A stretch of 44,960 nt of DNA, taken from the NCBI GenBank assembly GCA_013202295.1, contig JABMRT010000138.1, forward strand, positions 1 through 44,960, written 5' to 3'. Under the pieces are notes generated by a model that did not search any database, was not told the DNA's origin, and saw nothing but the letters and a program-made list of their open reading frames with translations. A program made the position numbers and the translations under genes. This stretch comes from Candidatus Zhuqueibacterota bacterium. Lineage in GTDB: Bacteria > Zhuqueibacterota > QNDG01 > JABMRT01. Positions 17,180-26,397 of this stretch are shown here, one piece after another. How positions within the stretch are numbered: position 1 is the stretch's first letter; the number at the start of each line of letters is the position of its first letter.

Positions 17180-18361
17180 CTAGTTTTCATAATACTCATC
17201 CCAAACAACAGTTTGCCTTGTTTTTGCAGAGTATTTAGCTGCATCTAATATTTGCATGACTACCTTATTGTTTTCTAAGGATGAAGGACTAAAAGGATCA
17301 ATGGAATAATTGTCTTTTATGACTTTAGTAAAAAAAGCGAATGGATCGTGAATTCCATTCGGTAGAGGTTTGGCTTTTAAGGAACGGCCCCCATCCTTCT
17401 CATTCTTCATCAACACCATATCTTCACTATTTTCACATATAACAAATCCTGTTTTACCATGAACTTCCATCTCCTTTCGGCCCTGGGACCAATTCCAGGA
17501 TGCTTGAATAATAACTTGCGCCTTAGGATAAGTTAAAACGATGGTCGCTTCATCTACTACTTTTGGATAAAGGTCAGGTTTAATTTGCTGTGTGATACAT
17601 GAAACGGTTTGAGGTTCTTCTCCTCTCATGAACCAGGTAGCCAGATTAGCTCCATAACAACCGAAATCAGTCAAGGCCCCTCCTCCATTCATAATTGGAT
17701 CCGTTAACCATTCCAAAAATTCCGGAGTACATCCGATCTCAATCGGCCCCTTGTGTCCTGTGCGAAAGATAATTCTTCTTATGTCTCCAATTTCATTCTC
17801 TTTATGTACGATCTTATATGCTTCTGAATTACTTCCATACCATGACGTTTCGTAATTTGTTATCAGGCTAATATGATACTGGTTTGCTAAAGCGATCATT
17901 TTTTCAGCATCATCCAGATTTGTGGCCATAGGCTTTTCAACCATAACATGAATTCCCCTTGGCGCACATTGCTCCACTACTTTTATATGTTCAGAAATCA
18001 TGTTATATGCTGTGACTGCCTCAGGATGCGTAGAGTCTAACATCTCTTTTATAGTGCTGAAAACCATGTCTATGGGATAGCCATATTGTTTACAATACCG
18101 GATTGCTAAGTCCCGATTGGGTTCTACTATACCTACAATCTCTATATCACCGTATTTTTCTCTTCCTAATATCCACCCCACATGATCATGCACAAAACCA
18201 ATAACGCCTACTCGAAGTGGCTCTCCCTGATAGGTGTATGGCTTTTCTTGCATAATATTTTGCCTGCTATCAACAGGTGTATCTTCTGTTCTTGATTTCT
18301 CAGGTAATGAACAGCTAATAATTAAAAATGAAATCAAACAAACTTTGATAGTTACATTCAT
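17180..18361 (-). CDS. Gfo/Idh/MocA-family oxidoreductase with lipoprotein signal
   Basis: NAD(P)-dependent sugar or inositol oxidoreductase family. The Rossmann start is RVGVIGFVHDHVG, followed by IEIVGIVEPN. The family motif EKPMATN with its conserved Lys is present, as is the C-terminal domain with GGGALTDFGCYG. Starting at the ATG at 18361 gives 393 residues with a hydrophobic lead and lipobox (FLIISC17), so the enzyme appears to be exported and lipid-anchored. That is unusual, because the exported relative glucose-fructose oxidoreductase uses Tat with a bound cofactor. The GH20-like gene follows by 83 bases and the AKR gene precedes by 55 bases, which suggests a joint glycan role. Confidence 0.85.
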   Translation of the reverse strand: MNVTIKVCLISFLIISCSLPEKSRTEDTPVDSRQNIMQEKPYTYQGEPLRVGVIGFVHDHVGWILGREKYGDIEIVGIVEPNRDLAIRYCKQYGYPIDMVFSTIKEMLDSTHPEAVTAYNMISEHIKVVEQCAPRGIHVMVEKPMATNLDDAEKMIALANQYHISLITNYETSWYGSNSEAYKIVHKENEIGDIRRIIFRTGHKGPIEIGCTPEFLEWLTDPIMNGGGALTDFGCYGANLATWFMRGEEPQTVSCITQQIKPDLYPKVVDEATIVLTYPKAQVIIQASWNWSQGRKEMEVHGKTGFVICENSEDMVLMKNEKDGGRSLKAKPLPNGIHDPFAFFTKVIKDNYSIDPFSPSSLENNKVVMQILDAAKYSAKTRQTVVWDEYYEN

Positions 18362-18416
18362 AGCACTAATTTTCCCATTCAATTATAGAATTATTGAATT
18401 CATTTACAAAGGAAGT

Positions 18417-19319
18417 TCACCCCATATCCTGCAATGCACCATTTATATTCTCAATCGCTTCATCAATCTCTGCGATGCTTTTAAATCCGATTACAACCGC
18501 ATCCACGTCGCTCTTTTGGATAGCAAAGCGGATAGATTTCTTGCGATCCTGAGGATTAGTAAAATCTCCATCGGCAATCAATTTCATACCAATTACACCG
18601 TGACCGTTCTTTTTCATCTGCCTGATCTGACCCAGGATGATCGGCACACTGTCTGTTGTGCTGTGATCAAAATAGGTTTCTTTTTCCGTATCCAGCTTGA
18701 CTCCCTGAGGATTAATGCGCACAAGATTCACATCCACCCACTCGAGTTCTGCGGCCTTGCGAATGGCTGGAAATGAATGACATGACACACCATGAGACCG
18801 GATGATCTGTTTGTGTTTGGCTTCTTCAAATGCGTCGATCAATCGCTTGTGCGTCTCCACCCAGTCCGGGTGAACTTGGGCGTGGACTAGCAAACTGTCG
18901 ATATAATCAACACCCAGCTCTTTACGGTATTGTTCCAGCTCTTTCATGGGATTGTCTGGCAAGCCGCTCATTTTCGTGAGAATAAAAAAATCTTCACGGG
19001 GTAGTCCCTGAATGGCTTCGCGAATCCATGTATGGGTGTGATATGAACTCGCAGTGTCAATGTACCTCACACCCCGTTCATGGGCATAACGGATGAGTTT
19101 ATTAAATCCTGCATGCCCCAGTGAACGCTGTACCTCACCGCTGTTGCTTCCTGCACCCAATCCAAGGCGACTGATTTTTAATCCTGTTTTACCAAGGGGA
19201 ACCAAATCTGCATGCGATAAAACCGTCTGTTTCGAAAAGATCGGTTGGAAAACAAGCGCAGCTCCGGTCAGTAATGTGGATTTCAAAAATTGCCGGCGAT
19301 TCATTTCTTTATGAGACAT
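18417..19319 (-). CDS. aldo/keto reductase with Tat signal peptide
   Basis: NAD(P)H-dependent reductase of the AKR superfamily. The N-terminus holds a twin-arginine signal, MNRRQFLKSTLLTG, so it should be folded before export. The catalytic tetrad is present: D88 and Y93 in YIDTASSYH, K116 in ILTKMSG and H146 in LLVHAQ. Cofactor-binding segments near the C-terminus (KKSIRFAIQKSDVDAVVIGFKS) are typical. At 300 residues it is full length. It opens the AKR-Gfo/Idh-GH20 run, behind a plausible promoter at 19344-19372. The substrate is unknown; context suggests sugars. Confidence 0.88.
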   Translation of the reverse strand: MSHKEMNRRQFLKSTLLTGAALVFQPIFSKQTVLSHADLVPLGKTGLKISRLGLGAGSNSGEVQRSLGHAGFNKLIRYAHERGVRYIDTASSYHTHTWIREAIQGLPREDFFILTKMSGLPDNPMKELEQYRKELGVDYIDSLLVHAQVHPDWVETHKRLIDAFEEAKHKQIIRSHGVSCHSFPAIRKAAELEWVDVNLVRINPQGVKLDTEKETYFDHSTTDSVPIILGQIRQMKKNGHGVIGMKLIADGDFTNPQDRKKSIRFAIQKSDVDAVVIGFKSIAEIDEAIENINGALQDMG

Positions 19320-19343
19320 CTCTTGATTCCTTTTCTATATAGA

Positions 19344-19372
19344 CTAATATTTGTATTCAGAGATCATGTCAG
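19344..19372 (-). promoter_or_regulatory. candidate promoter of the AKR-Gfo/Idh-GH20 run
   Basis: Minus-strand CTGACA, 17-base spacer, TATTAG, 25 bases before the AKR start. The match is moderate. Confidence 0.4.
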
Positions 19373-19472
19373 CTGGAAATTTAATTTAATTTTCATTGAC
19401 AAACAATTAGAAAAAAGATTCAGACTGTTTAGTACATCGAAATAGCTTTGCACAATTCTACTTGGACTCAAC

Positions 19473-19506
19473 AAAAAACCCCAACATGTAATCCATATCG
19501 GGGTTT
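19473..19506 (-). terminator. terminator after frr
   Basis: Minus-strand AAACCCC / GGGGTTT hairpin followed by a run of six T, just after the frr stop. It ends the rpsB-tsf-pyrH-frr transcript. Confidence 0.88.
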
Positions 19507-19528
19507 AAAATTATAAATGGAAGAAGAA

Positions 19529-20086
19529 TCAGACTTCCATAATCTCGATTTCTTTGGCCTTGGCCACTTCATCAATTTTCTTGATATATGTATCCGTGAT
19601 CTCCTGCATATCGATCCCGGCATTATATTCTTCATCTTCAGAGATATTGGAGTCTTTTTGCGCTTTTTTCAGAGTATCCAGCGCGTCACGTCGGATATTT
19701 CGAATCGCAACTCTGGCTTCTTCTGCCATCGAATGAATCACCTTAACCAACTCCTTGCGGCGATCCTCCGTAAGTGAAGGAATCGGAAGCCGGATGATAT
19801 TACCGTCATTCTGCGGAGTGATGCCAATATCTGCTTGTTGAATCGCCCTGTCAATGGCCTGAAGCATGCTCTTGTCCCAGGGCTGAATGTTGATCAACCG
19901 CGGTTCAGGTATGCTGATATTGGCCACCTGATTCAGAGGTGACATGGCTCCGTAATAATCCACTTTGATCGGATCAAGCATCGACAGGCTGGCACGACCC
20001 GTTCGCATACGGCTCAACTCAGTCTGACTGTTGATAACTGTTTTTTCCATTCTGTCTTTGGCATCATTGATCGTGGTTTCAACCAT
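19529..20086 (-). CDS. frr: ribosome recycling factor
   Basis: Splits post-termination ribosomes together with EF-G. The L-shaped protein is recognised by [22 protein letters not shown] (domain I/II hinge) and by [23 protein letters not shown], plus the conserved RNIRRDA near residue 130. It has 185 residues, the normal length. Its start overlaps the pyrH stop by eight bases, with AAGGAG inside pyrH, so translation is coupled. It is last in the rpsB-tsf-pyrH-frr operon, an order conserved in many bacteria. Confidence 0.97.
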   Translation of the reverse strand: MVETTINDAKDRMEKTVINSQTELSRMRTGRASLSMLDPIKVDYYGAMSPLNQVANISIPEPRLINIQPWDKSMLQAIDRAIQQADIGITPQNDGNIIRLPIPSLTEDRRKELVKVIHSMAEEARVAIRNIRRDALDTLKKAQKDSNISEDEEYNAGIDMQEITDTYIKKIDEVAKAKEIEIMEV

Positions 20087-20825
20087 CGTTCTCTCCTTGA
20101 ACTATGGATCCAATTTTCTCACCGAAAATTACCCGTTTCAGATTGCCCTCTTCGAGCAATTTAAATACAATAATGGGAAGATTGTTTTCACGACAAAGTG
20201 TGACTGCAGTTGCATCCATGACGCGAAGCTGTTTTTCAATAACTTCGGTAAAGGTGAGGGAATTAAACCGTGTCGCCTGAGGATCAATGAGTGGATCGCT
20301 GCTGTAAATGCCATCCACCTTGGTGGCTTTCAGGATCGCATCCGCGCCAATCTCAATGGCACGAAGCGCAGCGGCGGAGTCTGTGGTAAAATATGGATTG
20401 CCGGTACCGGCCGCGAAAACAACCACACGACCGCGATCCAGGTGCGACATAGCGCGTCTTCGGATAAACGGCTCAGCCATCGCCTCAAGCTGTACCGCGG
20501 ACATAACACGGGTTGGCACATCAACACGTTCGAGAAAATCCTGAAGTGCAAGGGAGTTGATCACTGTGGCAAGCATGCCCATATGATCCGCGGTAACGCG
20601 ATCCATGCCTCGGGCACTGGCAGACAATCCGCGAAATATATTACCTCCGCCAATCACAATACCAAGTTCGACACCTACCTCTATCACAGAACGAATCTCA
20701 TTTGCAATCTGTTTGACCACTTCGGGATCAATATCCAGATCACGATCCTTGCTGCGAAGCGCTTCACCACTTAATTTAAGCAAGACACGTTTGTAAGCTG
20801 GTTTATTCTTGGATTTTTGCGACAA
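20079..20825 (-). CDS. pyrH: uridylate kinase (UMP kinase)
   Basis: Phosphorylates UMP to UDP; amino-acid-kinase fold, unrelated to eukaryotic UMP/CMP kinases. Segments [38 protein letters not shown] and the UTP/UMP-binding [16 protein letters not shown] are diagnostic. There is no in-frame ATG at the family N-terminus; translation appears to start at a TTG (20825) preceded by GAGG eight bases upstream, giving 248 residues. It sits in the translation operon between tsf and frr. Confidence 0.96.
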   Translation of the reverse strand: MSQKSKNKPAYKRVLLKLSGEALRSKDRDLDIDPEVVKQIANEIRSVIEVGVELGIVIGGGNIFRGLSASARGMDRVTADHMGMLATVINSLALQDFLERVDVPTRVMSAVQLEAMAEPFIRRRAMSHLDRGRVVVFAAGTGNPYFTTDSAAALRAIEIGADAILKATKVDGIYSSDPLIDPQATRFNSLTFTEVIEKQLRVMDATAVTLCRENNLPIIVFKLLEEGNLKRVIFGEKIGSIVQGENDG

Positions 20826-20856
20826 AGTGAGTTCCTCGTCTTTTAAATTGACGGGA

Positions 20857-21453
20857 TTATTCTTCGCCCAGCTGGAAACGCACGAACCTTTTCACATTCA
20901 GGGCTTCACCCAGCTTGCTGGATACTTCCAGGAGATACTCTTTCACACTCTTATTGGTATCCTTGACAAACGGCTGCTCCAGCAAAACGATTTCCTGATA
21001 ATATTTTTCAATCTTACCTAGAACAATCTTTTCAATCACAGCTTCAGGCTTTCCAGCATTTTTTGCTTGCGAGCGGAAGATATCCATTTCTTTATCAATT
21101 TCTTCAGTCGGTACTTCTTCACGTTTGATTGCAACCGGATTGCTGGCTGCGATCTGCATGGCAATGTCTTTTGCCAATGCACTAAAATCATCGGTTTTGG
21201 CAACAAAATCGGTTTCACAATTGACTTCAACCATCACACCCAGCCGGCTGCCGGGATGAATATAAGACATGATCAAGCCTTCATTGGCTGCACGTCCTGA
21301 CCGTTTCTGCGCAGACGCAATGCCCTTCTTGCGTAAGGCGTCAATCGCTTTTTCAATATCACCATCTGTTTCTTTTAGTGCGTTCTTGCAATCCATCATG
21401 CCAGCGCCAGTTTGGTCGCGTAGCTTTTTCACATCAGCAGCGGAAATGCTCAT
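20857..21453 (-). CDS. tsf: elongation factor Ts
   Basis: Guanine nucleotide exchange factor for EF-Tu. The N-terminal UBA-like domain ([19 protein letters not shown]) and the core motif [13 protein letters not shown] are clear. At 198 residues it is the short form with a single C-terminal core subdomain, shorter than the about 283-residue E. coli protein and like those of thermophiles and many other phyla. AGGAG lies six bases before the ATG. It is second in the rpsB-tsf-pyrH-frr operon. Confidence 0.97.
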   Translation of the reverse strand: MSISAADVKKLRDQTGAGMMDCKNALKETDGDIEKAIDALRKKGIASAQKRSGRAANEGLIMSYIHPGSRLGVMVEVNCETDFVAKTDDFSALAKDIAMQIAASNPVAIKREEVPTEEIDKEMDIFRSQAKNAGKPEAVIEKIVLGKIEKYYQEIVLLEQPFVKDTNKSVKEYLLEVSSKLGEALNVKRFVRFQLGEE

Positions 21454-21482
21454 GAAATGCTCCTATGGAATTCTATCTAAAG

Positions 21483-22367
21483 TTATTCGGATTTATTTTC
21501 TTCTTTAATTATCTCTTCCTTTTCGACAACAGGCTCAGGCTGGGGTTTAGCTTCTGGTTTCATGTCAGCTTTAAGTTTGTATTTAGTCGCCGGTTTCGCT
21601 TCAGCTTTCGGAGCGGATTCTACTTCGGGTTTCATCTCTGCTTCATCGACTTTCTTCTTAGCTTCCATGTCCTGACCTTGGCTTTGCTTGTTCTTGCCTT
21701 CAATCACTGTGTCAGCAATGGTATGCACAATCAGACTGATGGATTTGAATGCGTCATCATTCGCCGGTACAGGATAATCAATCGGATCAGGATCACAGTT
21801 TGTATCGATCACACCAAAAATCGGGATACCGAGCTTGTTCGCCTCGGCCACTGCAATGGATTCTTTTTTGGTGTCTACAATGAAGATTCCAGCAGGCAAC
21901 CTGGGCATATCTTTAATCCCGCCCAGACTTCTCTCAAGTTTCTCTTTTTGGCGCTCAATCGTCAGAATCTCTTTTTTAGAGATGTTGTCATATGTCCCGT
22001 CAGTAGCCATTTTATCGAGATTTTTCAGATGCTTGATGCTTTTCTTGATCGTCACAAAATTTGTGAGCATACCACCGAGCCAGCGCTCTGTCACGTAAGG
22101 CATGCCGCATCGTTCGGCTTCAACCTTGATAATATCCTTGGCTTGTTTTTTTGTGCCGATAAAAAGCACTTTATCACCGTCAGCTACGATCTCTGAGATT
22201 GCCTTGCAGGAGTTGAGCAGCAGGTTGAGCGTTTTGTTTAAATCAATAATGTAAATACCGCTACGCTGCATGAAAATATACGGTTTCATTTTAGGATTCC
22301 AGCGGCGGGTCAGATGCCCGAAATGGGCTCCTGACATAAGCAGTTGTTGCAAAGTAATGTTTGGCAT
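21483..22367 (-). CDS. rpsB: 30S ribosomal protein S2 with charged C-terminal tail
   Basis: Small-subunit protein that lies near S1 and is needed for S1 binding. It is recognised by [35 protein letters not shown] and [10 protein letters not shown], then [24 protein letters not shown]. The core ends near residue 230. It is followed by about 60 residues made mostly of Lys, Glu, Pro and Ala, a disordered tail absent from the E. coli protein and seen in some phyla. A good ribosome site (AAGGAG) precedes the ATG. First gene of its operon, just after the rpsI terminator. Confidence 0.97.
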   Translation of the reverse strand: MPNITLQQLLMSGAHFGHLTRRWNPKMKPYIFMQRSGIYIIDLNKTLNLLLNSCKAISEIVADGDKVLFIGTKKQAKDIIKVEAERCGMPYVTERWLGGMLTNFVTIKKSIKHLKNLDKMATDGTYDNISKKEILTIERQKEKLERSLGGIKDMPRLPAGIFIVDTKKESIAVAEANKLGIPIFGVIDTNCDPDPIDYPVPANDDAFKSISLIVHTIADTVIEGKNKQSQGQDMEAKKKVDEAEMKPEVESAPKAEAKPATKYKLKADMKPEAKPQPEPVVEKEEIIKEENKSE

Positions 22368-22418
22368 GTGAAGCTCTCCTTATTGATTGGGTTGGTCCAC
22401 CATTCCTATCGTCTTCTC

Positions 22419-22453
22419 AAAAAACCGGGAATCCCAATAAATGAGGTTCCCGG
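22419..22453 (-). terminator. terminator after rpsI
   Basis: Minus-strand arms CCGGGAA and TTCCCGG followed by six T. It separates rplM-rpsI from rpsB-tsf-pyrH-frr. Since no strong promoter is visible between it and rpsB, partial read-through is possible. Confidence 0.85.
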
Positions 22454-22491
22454 CACCCTTTTTGAAAATCAAGGAATGTGTGTCAGTTGGT

Positions 22492-22884
22492 TTAACGTTT
22501 CGAGAACTGGAATCGCTTACGCGCTCCGGGCTGTCCAGGTTTCTTTCGTTCTTTCTCTCTCGGATCACGTGTCAAAAATCCGGCATCACGCAGAGGTTTT
22601 TTCATCTCTTCATTGACCTCTTTCAGCGCACGGGAAATCCCCAGAAGCATGGCACCCGCCTGGCCTGTCAATCCACCACCCTTAACTGTAGCAGTCACAT
22701 CGTACTGGCCTTCTGTGCTGGTCACAGAAAAGGGCTGTTTGATGATCATCTCAAGAGTGGGTCTGCGAAAATATGCTATTAATTCCTGTTTGTTTACAAT
22801 AACTTTACCGGAGCCGGGTTTAATCCAAACACGGGCCACGGATTCTTTTCTTCGTCCGGTTGCGTAAGTTGCTGTATCTTTCAT
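22492..22884 (-). CDS. rpsI: 30S ribosomal protein S9
   Basis: Small-subunit head protein whose C-terminal tail reaches the P-site tRNA. The diagnostic start [14 protein letters not shown], the middle [21 protein letters not shown] and the basic end [17 protein letters not shown] are all present. It has 130 residues. It overlaps the rplM stop by four bases, the universal rplM-rpsI pairing. Confidence 0.98.
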   Translation of the reverse strand: MKDTATYATGRRKESVARVWIKPGSGKVIVNKQELIAYFRRPTLEMIIKQPFSVTSTEGQYDVTATVKGGGLTGQAGAMLLGISRALKEVNEEMKKPLRDAGFLTRDPREKERKKPGQPGARKRFQFSKR

Positions 22885-23324
22885 GCTTTCCTCAAATTAG
22901 TGGGCCAGGCTTCAACTTTCTGTGATGCATGAGGGTGCTCGGGTCCTGCATACACTCGCAGTTTTCTAATCATCTGGCGTCCGAGCTTGTTCTTGGGCAG
23001 CATACCCTTAACCGCTTTGGTCAAGACGCGATCGGGATGACGTTGAAGTATTTCTGCCATAGTCTTAATACGAAGTCCGCCTGGAAAACCGGAATACCGT
23101 GTATAACGTTTCTGATCTAGTTTATCTCCGGTTGTTTTAATTTTTTCTGCATTCACAACCACAATATGATCACCCAAATCCATATGGGGTGTAAACTGGG
23201 GTTTATGCTTGCCTCTTAATACATATGCGATTTGTGACGCCAGTCGTCCGAGTATCTGACCATCGGCATCAACCACAAACCACTTTCTTTCAATTTCGTC
23301 CACTTTGGGTATCATCGATTTCAC
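22881..23324 (-). CDS. rplM: 50S ribosomal protein L13
   Basis: Early-assembling large-subunit protein. Motifs: [45 protein letters not shown], then [25 protein letters not shown]. The ATG pair at 23351-23346 contains and precedes the GAGGAG sequence. A GTG at 23324 lies nine bases after that GAGGAG and gives 147 residues, close to the usual 142-150. That GTG is chosen as start; an ATG at 23315 is also possible. A strong promoter lies just upstream. Confidence 0.95.
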   Translation of the reverse strand: MKSMIPKVDEIERKWFVVDADGQILGRLASQIAYVLRGKHKPQFTPHMDLGDHIVVVNAEKIKTTGDKLDQKRYTRYSGFPGGLRIKTMAEILQRHPDRVLTKAVKGMLPKNKLGRQMIRKLRVYAGPEHPHASQKVEAWPTNLRKA

Positions 23325-23365
23325 GCGTACAAACTCCTCAATAGTCATCAAAAAATAAGCCTTTA

Positions 23366-23394
23366 AATATAAGGAATCACAAATTCGAAGTCAA
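23366..23394 (-). promoter_or_regulatory. sigma70-type promoter of rplM-rpsI
   Basis: Minus-strand TTGACT, 17-base spacer, TATATT, ending about 40 bases before the rplM start. Confidence 0.82.
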
Positions 23395-23476
23395 GGTATT
23401 TGTGGTTAATGAGGTGTAAATTGGATTATAATGTGAGTTATTGTGGATTTGCCTCTGAAAGACCATGAATTAGGTG

Positions 23477-23505
23477 TTGCACTGATGGTATCAATCAGTT
23501 AAATT
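23477..23505 (+). promoter_or_regulatory. candidate promoter of the STAS-like gene
   Basis: Plus-strand TTGCAC, 17-base spacer, TAAATT, about 40 bases before the ATG at 23544. Confidence 0.45.
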
Positions 23506-23543
23506 TGGGATGATATTTCTCAAATAAAAGACGTTTAAAAACC

Positions 23544-23924
23544 ATGAGAACTTCAGCCTTGAATGAACGAATTCAATTTATCGAACAGGATGGCCGTCAT
23601 ATTATCCTGCTGGATGTATCAAATATGCCACCGGGTGATGAATTCAAACAGTTTATCGAGGATGCCAAACACCTCATTCACATGCAGCAGAAAAATTCAA
23701 TGCTGACCCTCTTTGACGCGACCCATTCTTACTTTGACAAAGAGACCATTGACATATTGAAGGATTTCGCGGCATCCAACCGGCCCTATGTCAGGGCCAG
23801 TGCAGTAGTCGGCATCACGGGATTAAAGAAAATGATGCTGGATATCGTTTCCAAATTTTCAGGAAGAACATTTAAGCAATGCAGTACTCGTGAAGAAGCG
23901 GTTGAGTGGTTGGTGAAGCAGTAG
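23544..23924 (+). CDS. STAS/SpoIIAA-like domain protein
   Basis: A 126-residue soluble protein with an alternating beta/alpha pattern resembling SpoIIAA/STAS-like proteins: RHIILLDVSNM, then helix EFKQFIEDAKHLI, strand MLTLFDAT, helix ETIDILKDFA, strand ASAVVGITG and a C-terminal helix. No catalytic motif is visible. STAS-like proteins often bind partner switches or lipids, but the role here cannot be told. It is the only convincing plus-strand gene in the first 34 kb, and it diverges from the rplM operon. No clear ribosome site precedes the ATG. Confidence 0.7.
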   Translation: MRTSALNERIQFIEQDGRHIILLDVSNMPPGDEFKQFIEDAKHLIHMQQKNSMLTLFDATHSYFDKETIDILKDFAASNRPYVRASAVVGITGLKKMMLDIVSKFSGRTFKQCSTREEAVEWLVKQ

Positions 23925-23937
23925 TAAACTTGACCCC

Positions 23938-23965
23938 CTCGTTCCTACGCTCCGCGTGGGAACGA
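23938..23965. repeat. REP palindrome flanking the RAYT gene (left)
   Basis: Palindrome with arms gttcctacgc and gcgtgggaac around a tcc centre (23941-23963), 28 bases beyond the transposase stop. It is nearly identical, in inverted orientation, to the copy at 24541-24567. Confidence 0.85.
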
Positions 23966-23992
23966 TAGTTCTGTGCTAGAACCCAACTATAA

Positions 23993-24523
23993 TCACTCTA
24001 AACTCACATCAATTAGCCCTTCCATCCCAGCATAATTCTTTGCACTGGAATATTGCCACTCTTCAGGCTCCTCAACATGACCGCTTCTGACAGGATTGTA
24101 ATGAATATAATCCACCTTCTGCTGCATCATTTCCAACGATCCGATTTGCTGTGGATGACTCCCCTCCTGCCAAAATTGATATGCTCGATCTTTTTTATAT
24201 GTGCATTTTAGTAAACTTAATTTCTTCAATATTTCAGAATCACTCTTTTGCTTATAGAAGTCGATAATCGATCTTGCTGTAAATGATTTAAATTTCCTGA
24301 TTTCCTCGGAAAGACTATCTGACGAAGCAATCACGTGCATATGATTTTCCATGATCACATAAGCAAAAATCCTCATACGGCTCTCACATTGCATGAATTT
24401 CATGGAATCAAGGATGATTTGAATAACTTTCGTATCTGTGAGTAAAGGAAGCCAATCAATGATGGTGCATGTTAAAAAGTAGGGATGATCATTATCGAAG
24501 ATTTTATATCTTGTTCTTGCCAT
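23993..24523 (-). CDS. REP-associated tyrosine transposase (RAYT, Y1 HUH family)
   Basis: Single-strand DNA nuclease/transposase-like protein related to IS200/IS605 TnpA. It is thought to mobilise or maintain REP palindromes rather than a classical insertion sequence. The HUH motif is MENHMHVIA, and the C-terminal HYNPVRSGHVEEPEEWQYSSAKNY is diagnostic of RAYTs. The catalytic Tyr is probably in the helix SIIDFYKQK. It has 176 residues and seems intact. It lies between two REP palindromes in inverted orientation, as expected for a RAYT/REP unit, so it may be active or recently so. Confidence 0.9.
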   Translation of the reverse strand: MARTRYKIFDNDHPYFLTCTIIDWLPLLTDTKVIQIILDSMKFMQCESRMRIFAYVIMENHMHVIASSDSLSEEIRKFKSFTARSIIDFYKQKSDSEILKKLSLLKCTYKKDRAYQFWQEGSHPQQIGSLEMMQQKVDYIHYNPVRSGHVEEPEEWQYSSAKNYAGMEGLIDVSLE

Positions 24524-24540
24524 TTACTCTTTTTCTTTGC

Positions 24541-24567
24541 CGTTCCAACGCTGAGCGTAGGAACGAG
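24541..24567. repeat. REP palindrome flanking the RAYT gene (right)
   Basis: Palindrome with arms gttccaacgc and gcgtaggaac (24542-24564). Its reverse complement matches the left copy at 21 of 23 positions. It lies about 20 bases upstream of the transposase start. Confidence 0.85.
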
Positions 24568-24589
24568 AGATAAAATGTTTATACTAATG

Positions 24590-25012
24590 CTAGCGACCTT
24601 TAAAAATCTTCTTCAGTATAATCAATATCTTCCAAATAATTAAGTAAATAAAAGCCCAAATTGCCGCACCAAAACCAAATACATATACTAATTGAACTAT
24701 AATACCATAGCCAAGATCTGGAAACTGAAATATACCCGTTATATATAAAAGAATAGATGCAAATCCGAACCCATATGTAAGTTTAATCCCGAATATATCT
24801 CTTACCCAGTCAACAAATTGTTTTTTTTCGGACTCTGCATTCTTTAAATTCCTTAATATTGCCTCATATTTTAGTCTATTAAATTCACTTTCGTCCAAGG
24901 TCGGTACAATGATAGTTGAATTACAATATCTAAATTGTTTTGTTGTACCAGATTGCCAAAAGGAAAACAGGCATTCATTACCACAAGAATTGCATACTAC
25001 AAGGATGTCCAT
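24590..25012 (-). CDS. small membrane protein with degenerate zinc ribbon
   Basis: No family recognised. The 140 residues start with a partial zinc-ribbon (C7-x-x-C10, C14, then a lone C30) whose second CxxC knuckle is missing, so metal binding is doubtful. A charged, probably helical region follows (FNRLKYEAILRNLKNAE). Two hydrophobic segments near residues 80-97 and 102-130 suggest membrane insertion with a basic C-terminus (LKKIFKGR). The gene is AT-rich compared with its pyr neighbours and sits next to the RAYT/REP unit, which would fit an accessory gene. Confidence 0.65.
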   Translation of the reverse strand: MDILVVCNSCGNECLFSFWQSGTTKQFRYCNSTIIVPTLDESEFNRLKYEAILRNLKNAESEKKQFVDWVRDIFGIKLTYGFGFASILLYITGIFQFPDLGYGIIVQLVYVFGFGAAIWAFIYLIIWKILIILKKIFKGR

Positions 25013-25083
25013 ATACTGCCTTAAAAATTATACATAAGTTGTTAATAGCATCTTCACAAATAAATCACATATTACAATGAAAT

Positions 25084-26397
25084 TCATCTACCTAAATACA
25101 CCATCCCCTTATTCAGCACAGCAACCGCCTTACCTGTAAACGTCTCACCGTCAAACGGCGTATTCCGCCCCTTTGACTTGAATTGCGTGGGATCAACCGT
25201 CCACTCCGCTTTGGGATCAAATACCGTTAGATTCGCCCTGGCTCCAGCCTTAATCTCAATCGGATCTAAGCCCAAAATCTTTCTTGGATTGACAGACATT
25301 AATTCAATTATCTTCGGGAGCTTGAATTTGCCGTTCTGGACAAGATGCGACAGTACAGATCCGATGGAAGTCTCAAGCCCGATAATCCCGAACGCCGCCA
25401 CATCAAATTCACAATCCTTGTCATCAATCGTATGCGGCGCGTGATCCGTGGCAATCGCGTCGATGGTGCCGTCTTTTAATCCATCGAGGAGCGCAAGCCG
25501 GTCTGCCTCGGTTCGAAGTGGCGGGTTCATTTTATATTTATTGGGATCAAATGTCTTGACCATCTCATCCGTGAAAATGAGATAGTGCGGACAGGTTTCC
25601 GCAGTGACAGGAACGCCTCGTGATTTTGCCTCGCGGATAATGCGTACCGATCCGGCTGTGGACACATGCGCGATATGCACCGGTTTGCCCACATATTCTG
25701 CAATCAGGACGTTGCGGGCCACCGCGATATCCTCACTGATCGGGGGAATCCCCTTCAATCCGAGCTGGGTAGAGACAAATCCCTCATTCATGTGACCGCC
25801 CTCGGCCAAACTAAGCTCTTCGCTGTGCTCAATAATAGGGCGGTTGAACATGCCCGCATATTCGAGCGCGCGACGGAATTGATCCGAATCAAAAACCGGC
25901 CGGCCGTCATCCGAAAAGGCGACTGCACCCGCTTCAGCCAACTCACCCATTTCGGTAAGTTCCTCGCCCTTCAATCCCTTTGTGATCGCAGCGACAGGAT
26001 GGACGTCAGTGAGTAAATATTCCGCTCGCTCCTGAACAAATTCGATTAGGCTGCGATTATCCAGAGGAGGCTTGGTATTGGGCATGCACGCTACAGCCGT
26101 GAATCCACCGGCAGCCGCGGCCGCGCATCCGGTTTCAATGGTCTCCTTGTCCTCACGTCCCGGCTCGCGTAAATGCACATGCATATCGCAGAATCCGGGC
26201 GCGACAACCAGTCCCGCGCAGTCAAGGACAGTTCCTTTAAATGTGTCGGAGGGGATTGAGCTGATCTCCTGAATAGTATCCTTCTGAATGAGGATGTCCG
26301 CAGTCTCATCCAGTTTATGGGCGGAATCGAGAATCCGCGCACCCTTGAGCAACAATTTCTCTATGTGAACCGTTTGATCTGAATTGAGTTTAGGCAT
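25084..26397 (-). CDS. pyrC: dihydroorotase
   Basis: Cyclises carbamoyl-aspartate to dihydroorotate, step three of UMP synthesis. Amidohydrolase-fold motifs: zinc-binding [13 protein letters not shown], the substrate segment [28 protein letters not shown] and ATDHAPH. At about 437 residues it is the long class I type. The ATG at 26397 (MPKLN) has AAGGAG six bases upstream and overlaps the pyrB stop by eight bases; a longer frame reading back into pyrB is rejected. Last gene of pyrR-pyrB-pyrC. Confidence 0.96.
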   Translation of the reverse strand: MPKLNSDQTVHIEKLLLKGARILDSAHKLDETADILIQKDTIQEISSIPSDTFKGTVLDCAGLVVAPGFCDMHVHLREPGREDKETIETGCAAAAAGGFTAVACMPNTKPPLDNRSLIEFVQERAEYLLTDVHPVAAITKGLKGEELTEMGELAEAGAVAFSDDGRPVFDSDQFRRALEYAGMFNRPIIEHSEELSLAEGGHMNEGFVSTQLGLKGIPPISEDIAVARNVLIAEYVGKPVHIAHVSTAGSVRIIREAKSRGVPVTAETCPHYLIFTDEMVKTFDPNKYKMNPPLRTEADRLALLDGLKDGTIDAIATDHAPHTIDDKDCEFDVAAFGIIGLETSIGSVLSHLVQNGKFKLPKIIELMSVNPRKILGLDPIEIKAGARANLTVFDPKAEWTVDPTQFKSKGRNTPFDGETFTGKAVAVLNKGMVYLGR

